Below, piece after piece: positions 1 to 8,162 of a stretch of DNA of 31,289 nt (position 1 is the first letter of the stretch; each line of letters opens with the position of its first letter). The notes beneath the pieces were generated by a model that saw only the letters and a list, made by a program, of their open reading frames with translations, was not told the DNA's origin and did no database searches. Origin of the DNA: an uncultured Lachnospiraceae bacterium (GTDB lineage Bacteria; Bacillota; Clostridia; Lachnospirales; Lachnospiraceae); the NCBI GenBank assembly GCA_934376945.1, contig CAKRPI010000013.1:1-31289 (forward strand). The letters run 5' to 3'. The position numbers and the translations under genes were made by a program.

Positions 1-73
1 GCGATAGTAGTACAGTTGGTAGTACGCCACCTTGCCAAGGTGGAGGTCGCGGGTTCGAGTCCCGTCTGTCGCT
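1..73 (+). tRNA. tRNA-Gly (anticodon GCC)
   Basis: The sequence folds into a full cloverleaf. The 7-bp acceptor stem pairs GCGATAG (1-7) with CTGTCGC (66-72), the D arm pairs GTAC with GTAC, the anticodon stem pairs CCACC with GGTGG around loop TTGCCAA, and the T arm carries TTCGAGT. The anticodon GCC reads glycine GGC/GGU codons. The discriminator base is T73 and no CCA is encoded. The window begins exactly at the first acceptor base, so further tRNA genes may lie upstream. Confidence 0.96.
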
Positions 74-78
74 CTTCC

Positions 79-113
79 TATCTCAGAAGTCATTGCTTCT
101 GAGATATTTTTTT
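79..113 (+). terminator. Rho-independent terminator of the tRNA unit
   Basis: An 11-bp perfect inverted repeat (79-89 with 96-106, arms TATCTCAGAAG / CTTCTGAGATA, 6-base loop) is followed at once by a run of seven T. It lies six bases after the tRNA. Confidence 0.93.
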
Positions 114-158
114 GCAATTGAAGACTTCAAACGGTGGATAAAGCTGCTTATCTGCGTT

Positions 159-202
159 CATGAGCAAGTAGCGAAACGGATTGCGAATGTCCGCTTTACA
201 CA
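159..202 (+). repeat. Short structured intergenic repeat, copy A
   Basis: This roughly 44-base segment resembles 14289-14333 upstream of pyrH. Both begin CATGAGCA, contain CGGATTGCGA and TG(T)C-GCTTT, and can form a small hairpin (CGGA/TCCG here, AAAGCGGA/TCTGCTTT in the other copy). The difference between the stems looks partly compensatory. It sits between the tRNA terminator and the promoter of the next operon, so it is probably not part of that transcript. Its function is unknown. Confidence 0.5.
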
Positions 203-247
203 AGAAATTTGTTGCGGAAGAAATACATGGCATCTGTAAATCTGTGC

Positions 248-276
248 TTGCATGGTTGGCAGCTTCGCTTTATAAT
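248..276 (+). promoter_or_regulatory. Sigma-A promoter of the PAP2-yfhO-csbB operon
   Basis: A -35 box TTGCAT (248-253) and a perfect -10 box TATAAT (271-276) are separated by 17 bases. The predicted start near 283 gives a leader of about 35 bases ahead of the PAP2 start codon at 317. Confidence 0.75.
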
Positions 277-316
277 GAAATGACAGCAATGGCTGATTAC
301 AACCCGGGAGGAAATT

Positions 317-877
317 ATGATCGAACAGTTACTGACATTGGATGGAAATATACTGCTCTGGATTCAGGAACACGTAAGAGCGGAATGGCTGACGCCAATC
401 GTGAAAGTGGTGACAAAGCTTGGAAGCATCGGATTTATCTGGATCATACTGTGTTTGTTTCTGCTGTGCTTCAGGAAAACAAGAAAGGCGGGGGTGGCAG
501 GACTTCTGGCACTTGTACTGTCTCTTCTGATTAATAATGTAATTTTAAAACGACTTGTAGCAAGAACGAGGCCGTATGAAGTGATCGCAGGCCTGGAGCT
601 TCTTACAAAAAAAGCGACGGATTTTTCTTTTCCGTCCGGTCATTCAGCGAGTTCCTTTGCGACGGCAGCTGCAGTGTGCAGTACGCAGAAGGGCAGCCGG
701 TGGCGCTGGCTCGTTCTGATCGGTGCAGTATGTATGGCATTCACAAGACTTTATATTGGAATTCATTATCCGTCGGATGTAATCTGTGGCGCAATAAGCG
801 GTACGCTTTGTGGACTTGCAGCAGCTTTTCTGACAGATCTTGCGGAAAAACACCTGCGCAATACAAGAAATATTTGA
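317..877 (+). CDS. PAP2-family membrane phosphatase
   Basis: The 186-residue protein is an integral-membrane phosphatase of the PAP2 superfamily, whose bacterial members remove phosphates from lipid pyrophosphates such as undecaprenyl-PP or from phosphatidic acid and phosphatidylglycerol phosphate. All three signature motifs are visible: K78-x6-R85-P86, P106-S-G-H109, and R144-x5-H150-x3-D154. Hydrophobic segments lie near 39-52, 58-76, 132-143 and 155-173. The start is supported by GGGAGG 6-7 bases upstream. It is the first gene of an envelope operon and ends 21 bases before the YfhO gene, so recycling of the lipid carrier used by the next two genes is a reasonable inference. The exact substrate cannot be read from the sequence. 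Confidence 0.9.
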   Translation: MIEQLLTLDGNILLWIQEHVRAEWLTPIVKVVTKLGSIGFIWIILCLFLLCFRKTRKAGVAGLLALVLSLLINNVILKRLVARTRPYEVIAGLELLTKKATDFSFPSGHSASSFATAAAVCSTQKGSRWRWLVLIGAVCMAFTRLYIGIHYPSDVICGAISGTLCGLAAAFLTDLAEKHLRNTRNI

Positions 878-898
878 TAAATGGAGAGGTTTGTTTCT

Positions 899-3800
899 AT
901 GAAAAAAGAAATCGTTGTCCGGCAGAATCGGTGTGACAATGAAATGAATCTGTTGCTGTTTGGCAGTTTTTTTCTGTATTTTGCGATGCAGTTTTTTATT
1001 GGCGAGCCAACGGAGCAGGCAGGTCTGGTAAACGGTCTGAATCTGCTTTTGTATATGGTATTTGTTCCGGGATTTCTTTTTCGGCTGGGATACTGTTTTC
1101 GTGGAATCAGTCTGATGAAAGAAGAGGCGCAGGGAAAGAAATATCTGGGGAAGATGGCACTTCGTTTCTGGCTGTATTTTCTGGCGCTCGCCGTTGGATA
1201 TGGTGTGTATGTATCGCAGCTTCCGCTTTTTTATTGCCTGAATAATATCATTACATTTATGGATATCCCGGCAGTTTCAGCAGTCTTTTTTGCACTGGCA
1301 CTAACGTCTGTCTTTGCAGTTGTGTTTTACAGCAGCCTGAAAAAGCTGGGTGAAAATGAAAAAGTGCTTCTCCTGCTTGCCATTGTGTTGGTGCTCCTTG
1401 CGCTGCTGCGGGTAAAAGGGGAAACGTATACGATCACAGCTGCACTTTTTGGAGCAGATACACAGCAGACAGTACCGGCAGTTCCGTATTTTGCTTATTT
1501 TTTGTTTGGCATGTGGATCGGAGAGAAAAAACCGGGATTCCAGTGGAAAATTGCAGGAATGGCGGCAGCAGTTACAGCTGCTTCACTTGCTTTATATCGA
1601 ACACCGCTGCAGGATCTGTGCAGAGTAACGGCATCACTTTTGCCGGTGTACCTTATTTATGTTCTGAGTGAGGTGCTGTCCGATCTGACGGTTCGCTTTT
1701 ATGTGGTGCGTTTTGTGACAGATACCGTTGAGCTTGTTTTTGCTGCATATGCGGTGGTTTTGATCATCTGCAAAAATTCCGACCGGCTTGCAGGCGCGTT
1801 GCCGGTGAAGGTGATTATAGCGGCAATATGTGTAATTGCAGTGATTTATGCAGCGATTGTTCTGTTCTGGTTTTTTGCAAAGCTGTACGAGCGATGGGCA
1901 GTTTATTTTGAGCAAAAGATAAAGCATAAGACTGCTGTTTATTTTCTGATTTACACCATCGTGTTTGCCTTTCTTCTCCTGCTTGCATTTGCAGATTTTG
2001 TAAAAACCGGCCGGACACTTCTCTGGCGGGCAGACGGAGTTTCGCAGTATTATCCGAAGGCTGTTTACTTTGTGGAATGTATCCAGAATTTAGTGAAAAG
2101 CTTTTTAAAGGGAGATTTTACGCTTCCGATGTATGACTTCCGACTTGGATTTGGAGGGGAAATCACGTACAGTCTGGAACCGCTTTATTTCCTGTTTGCA
2201 TTATTTGGAAAAAAGAACGTGGAGTTTACGTATACATTTCTGATACTGCTCCGGTTCTATCTTTCCGGTGTGGCATTTTCTGTCTTTTGCCTGTATTTCA
2301 AAAAGGATTACGTGACCACATTTGTGGCCAGCTGTGTGTACGTATTCTGTGGGTTCTCGTTCTTCGGAGGGGCGAGACATGCGATGTTTATGATTCCGAT
2401 GATTCTGTTTCCGCTGCTTCTGATCGCAGTTGAGGAGATCATTCGGGGGAAACGGTGGTATCTGTGCACAATTTTTGTTGCGATTTCCCTGTTTTCGAAT
2501 TATTATTTCCTGTATATGAATACGATCGGAATGGGCATTTATTTTCTGGTACGTTTTTTCTGTCAGGAGGAAAAGGAAAAAAAGACATTCTTAAAATTCA
2601 TACAAAAGGGATTGGTTATTTGCGGAACATATCTTCTTGGCGTAGCAATGTCCTGTATCGTACTGGTAACGACATTTGGTCTGTATGTGGGTTCGGATCG
2701 AAGCAGTACAGCTCTGATTAAAACGCCATCGTTGTTTTATTATACGAAGGAATGGATCCTGCGCTGCTTCCTGTGCTTTCCGACAACGGCAAATTCACCT
2801 GGAGAATGGCTGAAACTCGGATTTTTACCGATTGCATTTATTGCAGTGGTATTTCTGTTTACAAGAAAAGGCAGAAAAGAATTGAAGATCTTTTCTGTGA
2901 TTGAACTGATTATGATGGTGCTCCCGCTTTCCGGTTTTGTGCTGAATGGATTCAGTTCGGTATCGAATCGCTGGTGTTATATGATCTCAATGCTGGCTGC
3001 TTATATTGTGGCAGACTGTCTAAGGGATATGTGTGAGATGGAGAAACGGGAAAAGCTGATCTGTGCAGCCGTAATCGGAGTCTATGGCTATCTTGCGTTT
3101 TTTGGCAATTATATGACAACACGGCACGTACAGCGGGCTTTTTGGGGACTTGCCCTTACGTATGCGGGGCTTTTGTTCTGTCAGAAAAATTTCCCCAAAT
3201 TCCGTTATGTGGCAAAGCAGAGCCTGCTGATCCTGATGACGGTAGTGATGATTTTTGTAAACGGTCATTCCTTGTATGGAACGGCAAAGGTTGTAGAAGA
3301 GTATGTTGCCGCCGGAAAGCCTCAAGGTGAGATCGAAGATTCTCCGCTGCGTGCAGTAGCTGAGGTGGGAGATGACAGCTTTTACCGTGTTGCGGTACCA
3401 AAATTAAATTATTCGACGATCTCTTCGGCAATGCTTCTTGATTATAATGGAATCGTTATGTTTAACAGCACAATTAATTCGGCGATTTCTGAGTATCTTG
3501 AAGCGATGGGGGCAACGAGCTACAGCGTGACCCAGCTGCTGGGATTGAGTAACCGGGCATTTATGACGGAGCTGGCAGCCGTGAAATATTATGCATACTA
3601 TGATATTGCTTCCACAAGAAAACCGCCGTATGGAAATGAAGCGATTCTGGAGACGGAGCTTGACGGGAAAAAGACGACAGTATGTGAAAATAAGTATGCG
3701 ATGCCGCTTGGGTATACGTATGAAAAAGCTGTTTCCAGAGAAGAACTGGAGTCGTATGACGTACTGGAGCGTCAGGAGGTACTGATGCAGCGTGTAATGC

Positions 3801-4618
3801 TTGAGGATGTACCGGAGCAGGGAACAGATGGTATTCTCACGACCGCAGAACCGATCAAATTTACGACACAGGAATCGGGGCTGTATTATAATGGAACCTC
3901 GCTTGGAACAGTACGGGAGGACGGAACAGAGGACACGTCCAAAAACCGTACGATAACACTCTGTTTTGACGGACAGGCGAATTCAGAAACGTATCTCGTT
4001 TTGAAAAATGCGGTGTTGCCGGGTGATGGTTCTGAGACGAGAGTGAATATTACGTTCGAGACAAATGGAGACAGTTATACTTATAATTTCCGCTCGGAGG
4101 ATGATCGTTACGGTACAAAGCAGAAGGATTACGTTATCAATCTCGGATATCATAAAGAAGCGGTTACAAAATGTACTATCCGTTTCAACAGAGATGCGGT
4201 GGTGAATTTTGATTCGCTGGAACTGTATGCGCAGCCAATGAAGAATCTTTCGAAGTATGCGGATGCGCTGCGGGAAGATGTGCTGGAAAATGAGAAGGTG
4301 GACGGCAATCGCGTAAGCGGAACGATTTCACTTGATCAGGATAAGTATCTGGTATTGAGCATACCGTATCAGAAGGGCTGGACTGCTTATGTAGACGGAG
4401 AAAAAACAGAACTTCTGCGTGCAAATTATATGTATATGGCGCTTCCACTTGCAGCAGGTGAACACGAGATTTCGCTGGAATTTGAAATCCCGGGTGTAAA
4501 ATATGCGCTTGTGATTATGCCATCGGCATTTGGTGTATTTATCGTGCTGCTTGGAGTCCGGGTGATCCGAAAACGCAGAGCGTTGAAAAAGCAGAAAAAG
4601 GCAATGGAAGAGCAGTAA
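899..4618 (+). CDS. Giant YfhO-family membrane glycosyltransferase with N-terminal membrane extension
   Basis: The 1239-residue protein is polytopic. From about residue 350 it matches YfhO: an Asp-containing first loop (WRADGVSQYYP, D379), many membrane helices, a large extracellular part after about residue 800, the C-terminal signature KGWTAYVDGEK (near 1160), and a final membrane helix with a basic tail. YfhO proteins are GT-C-type enzymes that move a sugar from undecaprenyl phosphate onto an extracellular polymer; B. subtilis YfhO, with CsbB, glycosylates lipoteichoic acid. Bacillus YfhO is roughly 860 residues, so about 350 residues are extra. This N-terminal block has some 10 membrane segments and a PYFAYFLFGMWIGE motif reminiscent of acyltransferase-3 proteins, but no clear catalytic His. 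The ATG at 881 overlaps the ribosome binding site GGAGAGG (883-889), so 899 is preferred. The next gene encodes the expected CsbB partner. Confidence 0.85.
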   Translation: MKKEIVVRQNRCDNEMNLLLFGSFFLYFAMQFFIGEPTEQAGLVNGLNLLLYMVFVPGFLFRLGYCFRGISLMKEEAQGKKYLGKMALRFWLYFLALAVGYGVYVSQLPLFYCLNNIITFMDIPAVSAVFFALALTSVFAVVFYSSLKKLGENEKVLLLLAIVLVLLALLRVKGETYTITAALFGADTQQTVPAVPYFAYFLFGMWIGEKKPGFQWKIAGMAAAVTAASLALYRTPLQDLCRVTASLLPVYLIYVLSEVLSDLTVRFYVVRFVTDTVELVFAAYAVVLIICKNSDRLAGALPVKVIIAAICVIAVIYAAIVLFWFFAKLYERWAVYFEQKIKHKTAVYFLIYTIVFAFLLLLAFADFVKTGRTLLWRADGVSQYYPKAVYFVECIQNLVKSFLKGDFTLPMYDFRLGFGGEITYSLEPLYFLFALFGKKNVEFTYTFLILLRFYLSGVAFSVFCLYFKKDYVTTFVASCVYVFCGFSFFGGARHAMFMIPMILFPLLLIAVEEIIRGKRWYLCTIFVAISLFSNYYFLYMNTIGMGIYFLVRFFCQEEKEKKTFLKFIQKGLVICGTYLLGVAMSCIVLVTTFGLYVGSDRSSTALIKTPSLFYYTKEWILRCFLCFPTTANSPGEWLKLGFLPIAFIAVVFLFTRKGRKELKIFSVIELIMMVLPLSGFVLNGFSSVSNRWCYMISMLAAYIVADCLRDMCEMEKREKLICAAVIGVYGYLAFFGNYMTTRHVQRAFWGLALTYAGLLFCQKNFPKFRYVAKQSLLILMTVVMIFVNGHSLYGTAKVVEEYVAAGKPQGEIEDSPLRAVAEVGDDSFYRVAVPKLNYSTISSAMLLDYNGIVMFNSTINSAISEYLEAMGATSYSVTQLLGLSNRAFMTELAAVKYYAYYDIASTRKPPYGNEAILETELDGKKTTVCENKYAMPLGYTYEKAVSREELESYDVLERQEVLMQRVMLEDVPEQGTDGILTTAEPIKFTTQESGLYYNGTSLGTVREDGTEDTSKNRTITLCFDGQANSETYLVLKNAVLPGDGSETRVNITFETNGDSYTYNFRSEDDRYGTKQKDYVINLGYHKEAVTKCTIRFNRDAVVNFDSLELYAQPMKNLSKYADALREDVLENEKVDGNRVSGTISLDQDKYLVLSIPYQKGWTAYVDGEKTELLRANYMYMALPLAAGEHEISLEFEIPGVKYALVIMPSAFGVFIVLLGVRVIRKRRALKKQKKAMEEQ

Positions 4619-4630
4619 GGAGAGATAAAA

Positions 4631-5695
4631 TTGTTATATTCAATTATCATACCATGCTATCGGTCTTCCCAGACGATTCGCAAGGTCGTTGAGATGACGA
4701 TGGCGGAACTGAAAAAACTTGAAATTTCTGAGTATGAGTTTGTACTTGTGGATGATTGCTCTCCGGATGAGGGAGCAACTATGGCCGCACTTCTTTCTCT
4801 TGTACGGGATTATCCGTGTGTGCGGGCTGTGGAGCTTGCCAAAAATGCCGGACAGCATAATGCTGTGATGGCAGGGCTGAATTACGCAAAAGGGGATGCA
4901 TTTATTGCAATGGATGATGATATGCAGACACATCCGTCCCAGCTGAAGTATCTTCTGGAAAAGTTTTATGAGGGTTATGACATTGTGTATGGCTATTATC
5001 CGGATAAGAAGCATAGTAAGTTCCGAAATTTCGGAAGCTACATTAACTCCTTGTCTGTGCGGGTTCTTCTGAAGAAACCAAAGGATCTGAAAACCTCAAG
5101 CTTTTGGGTGATCCGACGATTTGTGCGTGATTATGCCGTACAGTACCGCAGTGCTTATACACATTTGCAGGGATTGTTTTTGCGTACAACACGAAATATC
5201 TGCTCTGTACCGATCCGTCATTTTGAGCGGGAAGTAGGAACATCCAATTATACTTTGAAAAAATTATTGAAGCTGTGGTCAAATATCATCGGATTTTCAA
5301 TTGTACCGCTGCAGCTGGCCATGAAAACCGGTTTTGCATTTTCGGCGATCGGTCTTCTTGGTGCAATTGCGGTTGTAATTCTGAAGCTGATCCGGCCAGC
5401 AACGTATATCGGATGGCCATCGATGATGGCAGCAATCTGCTTCTTCTCCGGCGTAAATTTGTTATTTATGGGTGTGATCGGAGAATACATAGGAAGAATT
5501 TTCCTTGGCATGAGCAATAATCCGCAGTTTGTTGTGCGTCAGATACATGAACAGGGAATAGAAGAGAGAATGCTTTCAGAGGCGGAATTGCGGCTGAAAA
5601 AAGAGGGCGAAAGGATGCCTCATACGGAGGAAGAAGTAAAAAAAGAAGAGCGTGCGGCGCATGATGGCAGAACGAAAAGCGGAGAGCCGCTTTAA
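4631..5695 (+). CDS. CsbB/GtrB-like polyprenyl-phosphate glycosyltransferase (GT2)
   Basis: The 354-residue enzyme probably transfers a nucleotide-activated sugar to undecaprenyl phosphate on the cytoplasmic face. It shows the GT2 fold start (YSIIIPCYR), VDDCS with D41-D42, the GQHNAVMAGL motif typical of the CsbB/GtrB/ArnC group, and the metal-binding D95-D96-D97 followed by MQTHP. Two membrane helices lie near 230-255 and 265-290, then GEYIGRIF and a charged tail of about 50 residues. The start codon is TTG: AAGGAG overlaps the yfhO stop codon and lies 6-8 bases upstream, and no other start fits. CsbB and YfhO act as a pair in known systems, and the 12-base gap here implies cotranscription. 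The sugar is not predictable. Confidence 0.92.
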   Translation: MLYSIIIPCYRSSQTIRKVVEMTMAELKKLEISEYEFVLVDDCSPDEGATMAALLSLVRDYPCVRAVELAKNAGQHNAVMAGLNYAKGDAFIAMDDDMQTHPSQLKYLLEKFYEGYDIVYGYYPDKKHSKFRNFGSYINSLSVRVLLKKPKDLKTSSFWVIRRFVRDYAVQYRSAYTHLQGLFLRTTRNICSVPIRHFEREVGTSNYTLKKLLKLWSNIIGFSIVPLQLAMKTGFAFSAIGLLGAIAVVILKLIRPATYIGWPSMMAAICFFSGVNLLFMGVIGEYIGRIFLGMSNNPQFVVRQIHEQGIEERMLSEAELRLKKEGERMPHTEEEVKKEERAAHDGRTKSGEPL

Positions 5696-5709
5696 TATAA
5701 GGAGGGTAT

Positions 5710-6885
5710 ATGAAAAAGCTGATGATTATGGGAGCCGGGATTTATCAGGTTCCGCTGTTGAAAAAAGCAAAGGAAATGGGAATCTATACAATCGCGGTAA
5801 GTATTCCGGGAAATTACCCGGGTTTTGCACTTGCGGATAAGGTGTACTATGAAAATACTGTGGATTATGAAAAGGTTCTTGAGCTTGCAAAGCAGGAAAA
5901 AATTGATGGAATTGTCACGGCAGGAACGGATGTTGCGGTGATTACGATTGGAAAGGTCTGTGATGAGCTGGGGCTTTCCGGCATTAGCTTTGAGGCGGCT
6001 AAAATTGCTTCCAATAAGATTCTGATGAAAGAAAAATATGAGGAATATGGGGTACGTACCGCAAGATTTCGCGAGCTGCAGTTTGAAGATTCCATCGAAG
6101 AAAAGACAAAGGGATTGAATTTCCCACTGATCTTTAAGGCAGTGGATTCTTCCGGAAGCCGTGGAATCATCCGTGTAAATGCACCGGAAGAATTCGAAAC
6201 GGCAAGGGAGATCGTAAAGGCAAGTTCCAGAACGAATTCTTATATTATTGAAGAGTTTATTGAGGGCGAGGAATTTGGAGCACAGGCATTTGTATATCAC
6301 GGAAAAGTACAGTTTATTCTTCCGCACGGTGATTACGTGTTCCAGGGAGATACAGGAGTACCGATCGGTCATTTTGCACCGTATGTACTTAGTGAAGCAC
6401 AGCTCAATGATACGAAGGTACAGCTTGAGCATGCAATTACCGCAATGGGGCTTGATAATTGTGCGGTTAATGCGGACTTCATTATGAAGGACGGAAAGAC
6501 GTATGTACTGGAACTGGGAGGACGTTCCGGAGCAACGTGTCTGGCAGAGCTGGTGTCGATTTATTATGGCTTTGATTATTATGAAAAGCTGATTCTTGCT
6601 GCGCTTGGTGAGGATCTGACGTTTCCTCAGAAACAGGCTGCACCGAATGCAAGCATGCTTCTGCGCAGTGACAAGGACGGGGTGATCAAATCAATCACGA
6701 ATGAGAATACGGAAGACGAGGATATTGTTGAAATTCAGTTTGATTTTAAGGTTGGAGACTCGGTAAAGAAATTCCATGTGGGACCGCATCGGATCGGTCA
6801 TGTGATCACAAAGGGAAAAACGCTGGATGCAGCAGTAGAGAAGCTGAACGAAGCACTTGGGAAGATTCATATTATCGTAGAATAG
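5710..6885 (+). CDS. ATP-grasp domain carboxylate ligase, substrate unknown
   Basis: The 391-residue cytosolic protein has the three-part ATP-grasp layout: an N-terminal Rossmann-like pre-ATP domain (MIMGAGIYQVPLLKKA, residues 6-21), an ATP-binding subdomain with FKAVDSSGSRGI (about 142-153) and EEFIEGEEF, and a metal-binding end with ELGGRSGATC (about 267-277). ATP-grasp enzymes of the PurK/CarB/PylC group form acyl-phosphates and couple a carboxylate to an amine or thiol. AAGGAGGG six bases upstream sets the start, and the gene follows csbB by 14 bases. The operon position suggests it makes or attaches a small group (for example an amino acid) used on a surface polymer, but that is inference. 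It lacks the features needed to name it purK or carB. Confidence 0.85.
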   Translation: MKKLMIMGAGIYQVPLLKKAKEMGIYTIAVSIPGNYPGFALADKVYYENTVDYEKVLELAKQEKIDGIVTAGTDVAVITIGKVCDELGLSGISFEAAKIASNKILMKEKYEEYGVRTARFRELQFEDSIEEKTKGLNFPLIFKAVDSSGSRGIIRVNAPEEFETAREIVKASSRTNSYIIEEFIEGEEFGAQAFVYHGKVQFILPHGDYVFQGDTGVPIGHFAPYVLSEAQLNDTKVQLEHAITAMGLDNCAVNADFIMKDGKTYVLELGGRSGATCLAELVSIYYGFDYYEKLILAALGEDLTFPQKQAAPNASMLLRSDKDGVIKSITNENTEDEDIVEIQFDFKVGDSVKKFHVGPHRIGHVITKGKTLDAAVEKLNEALGKIHIIVE

Positions 6886-6964
6886 TCGTTTATCGCAGAG
6901 TGACTGCTTCGAATATACACTTTACCCACCAGAGCATGTCAGTCAGATGATTTTCGAAAAAGTA

Positions 6965-6993
6965 TTGATTTTATGGCAAAACGGGTTTAAAAT
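6965..6993 (+). promoter_or_regulatory. Candidate promoter of the LCP gene
   Basis: TTGATT (6965-6970) and TAAAAT (6988-6993) have a 17-base spacer. The start site would be near 7000, leaving a leader of about 130 bases in which no strong structure is obvious. No clear terminator with a T-run separates it from the upstream ATP-grasp gene, so read-through is possible. Confidence 0.5.
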
Positions 6994-7131
6994 GGGCAAT
7001 TGGCTATAGTAACGTAAGAAACTGCAGCCGGTTGCCTTTTTCATTAACAGGGATACCGTTGCGACAGAATGAGAACAGCTGTATAACAGGAAGAGAAAAA
7101 GAGAGTACATGAAAGTGTCAGGAGGTAAAAA

Positions 7132-8019
7132 ATGATTCAGAGAAAGAAAAAAACAGGAAAATGTCTGAGAAAAATGCTTTTGGGCATTGTGGCAGTATGG
7201 ATGCTGTTTGGCAGTATGATGGTGCTGGCGCAGGAAGAATCACAGCTTCCAAATGGAAAGAGTGTTTATAATCTGCTGTTGATCGGTTCGGATCACAGAG
7301 ATACGAGCTGGAATGGAAATTCAGATGTAATGATGGTAATGACGGTCAACCAGGAGATGCATAAACTGTTCCTGACTTCTTTCATGCGTGATCTGTATGC
7401 GAATATTCCGGGATACGGCGTGCACAAACTGAATTACGCGTATGCAGTTGGCGGAGCAGAAGTTTTGATGAATACGCTGGAGGATAATTATAATCTGGAA
7501 ATTGATAATTATGCGGTGGTCGATTTTGACACGATGTCTGATATTGTGGATATTGTCGGCGGCGTTGAAATGGAAGTAAGCGATGCGGAAGCAGATGTCC
7601 TGAACGGATATCTTGTAAGCATGGGCGCAGAGGAGAGCAAGCTTCCAAGTGGCGGTACATACGTTTTAAACGGCAGACAGGCAGTTGCCTATATGCGGAT
7701 CCGCTACGTGGGAAATGCAGATTACCAGAGAACACAGCGTCAAAGAGATGTGCTGGCCAGGATTTTTGAATCAATGAAAGGGATGGATGCAGCCGGTTTG
7801 ACGGAATTGGCAAATAAGATCCTTCCGTGTGTGGAGCATAATATTGATGCAATGGGAATGATTCGTTTGATGGCGCTTTTGCCGGAGCTGACCGGATACG
7901 ATCTGGAGGAAAGCCGGATCCCGTATGATGATCTGTATCATTCTGAGGGAGAGATGCTGGTACCGGATTTTGACGCGACAATCAGTAGGTTGCATGAGAC
8001 ACTGTATGGCAGACAGTAA
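7132..8019 (+). CDS. LytR-CpsA-Psr (LCP) family glycopolymer transferase
   Basis: The 295-residue protein has one N-terminal signal-anchor (about residues 14-32, after KKKTGK) and then an extracellular LCP domain. Family hallmarks are NLLLIGSDHRD (48-57), SFMRDLYANIPG (83-94, with R86-D87), HKLNYAYAVGG (98-108), the Asp-rich central strand VDIVGGVEMEV, and the C-terminal arginine cluster RIRYVGNADYQRTQRQRD that binds the pyrophosphate. LCP enzymes move undecaprenyl-PP-linked wall teichoic acid or capsule onto peptidoglycan. At 295 residues it is a compact member with almost no linker between anchor and catalytic domain. GGAGG nine bases upstream supports the start. The neighbouring CapK-like enzyme, flippase and YfhO/CsbB pair fit a role in surface polymer attachment. 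Confidence 0.93.
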   Translation: MIQRKKKTGKCLRKMLLGIVAVWMLFGSMMVLAQEESQLPNGKSVYNLLLIGSDHRDTSWNGNSDVMMVMTVNQEMHKLFLTSFMRDLYANIPGYGVHKLNYAYAVGGAEVLMNTLEDNYNLEIDNYAVVDFDTMSDIVDIVGGVEMEVSDAEADVLNGYLVSMGAEESKLPSGGTYVLNGRQAVAYMRIRYVGNADYQRTQRQRDVLARIFESMKGMDAAGLTELANKILPCVEHNIDAMGMIRLMALLPELTGYDLEESRIPYDDLYHSEGEMLVPDFDATISRLHETLYGRQ

Positions 8020-8105
8020 AAGTATCGGAAGAAAATCACAGACAGTGTTACGTATTGTGAAGGTCCGTTTTACAGCGGATCGAAAGCAGACAATCAGATA
8101 AAAAG

Positions 8106-8158
8106 AAGAGACAGACAGAAATGATTTGGTGATTCAGGATTTCTGCTGTCTCTTTTTA
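8106..8158. terminator. Bidirectional terminator between convergent genes
   Basis: GAGACAG-AC-AGAAAT (about 8109-8122) pairs with ATTTCTGCTGTCTC (about 8139-8152) around a roughly 16-base loop. It is flanked by A-rich sequence on the left and CTTTTTATT on the right. It therefore works for the LCP gene on the + strand and for the flippase gene on the minus strand. Confidence 0.8.
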
Positions 8159-8162
8159 TTTG

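Noticed and set aside
181..534. 117-codon frame overlapping the start of the PAP2 gene
   Set aside because: It overlaps the promoter and the PAP2 gene in another frame, has no ribosome binding site, and its product has no recognisable features.
881..899. Earlier ATG for the YfhO gene
   Set aside because: It overlaps the GGAGAGG that serves the ATG at 899 and has no ribosome binding site itself.
5692..6432. 246-codon frame opposite the ATP-grasp gene
   Set aside because: It is the antisense shadow of a well-supported gene with no ribosome binding site of its own.
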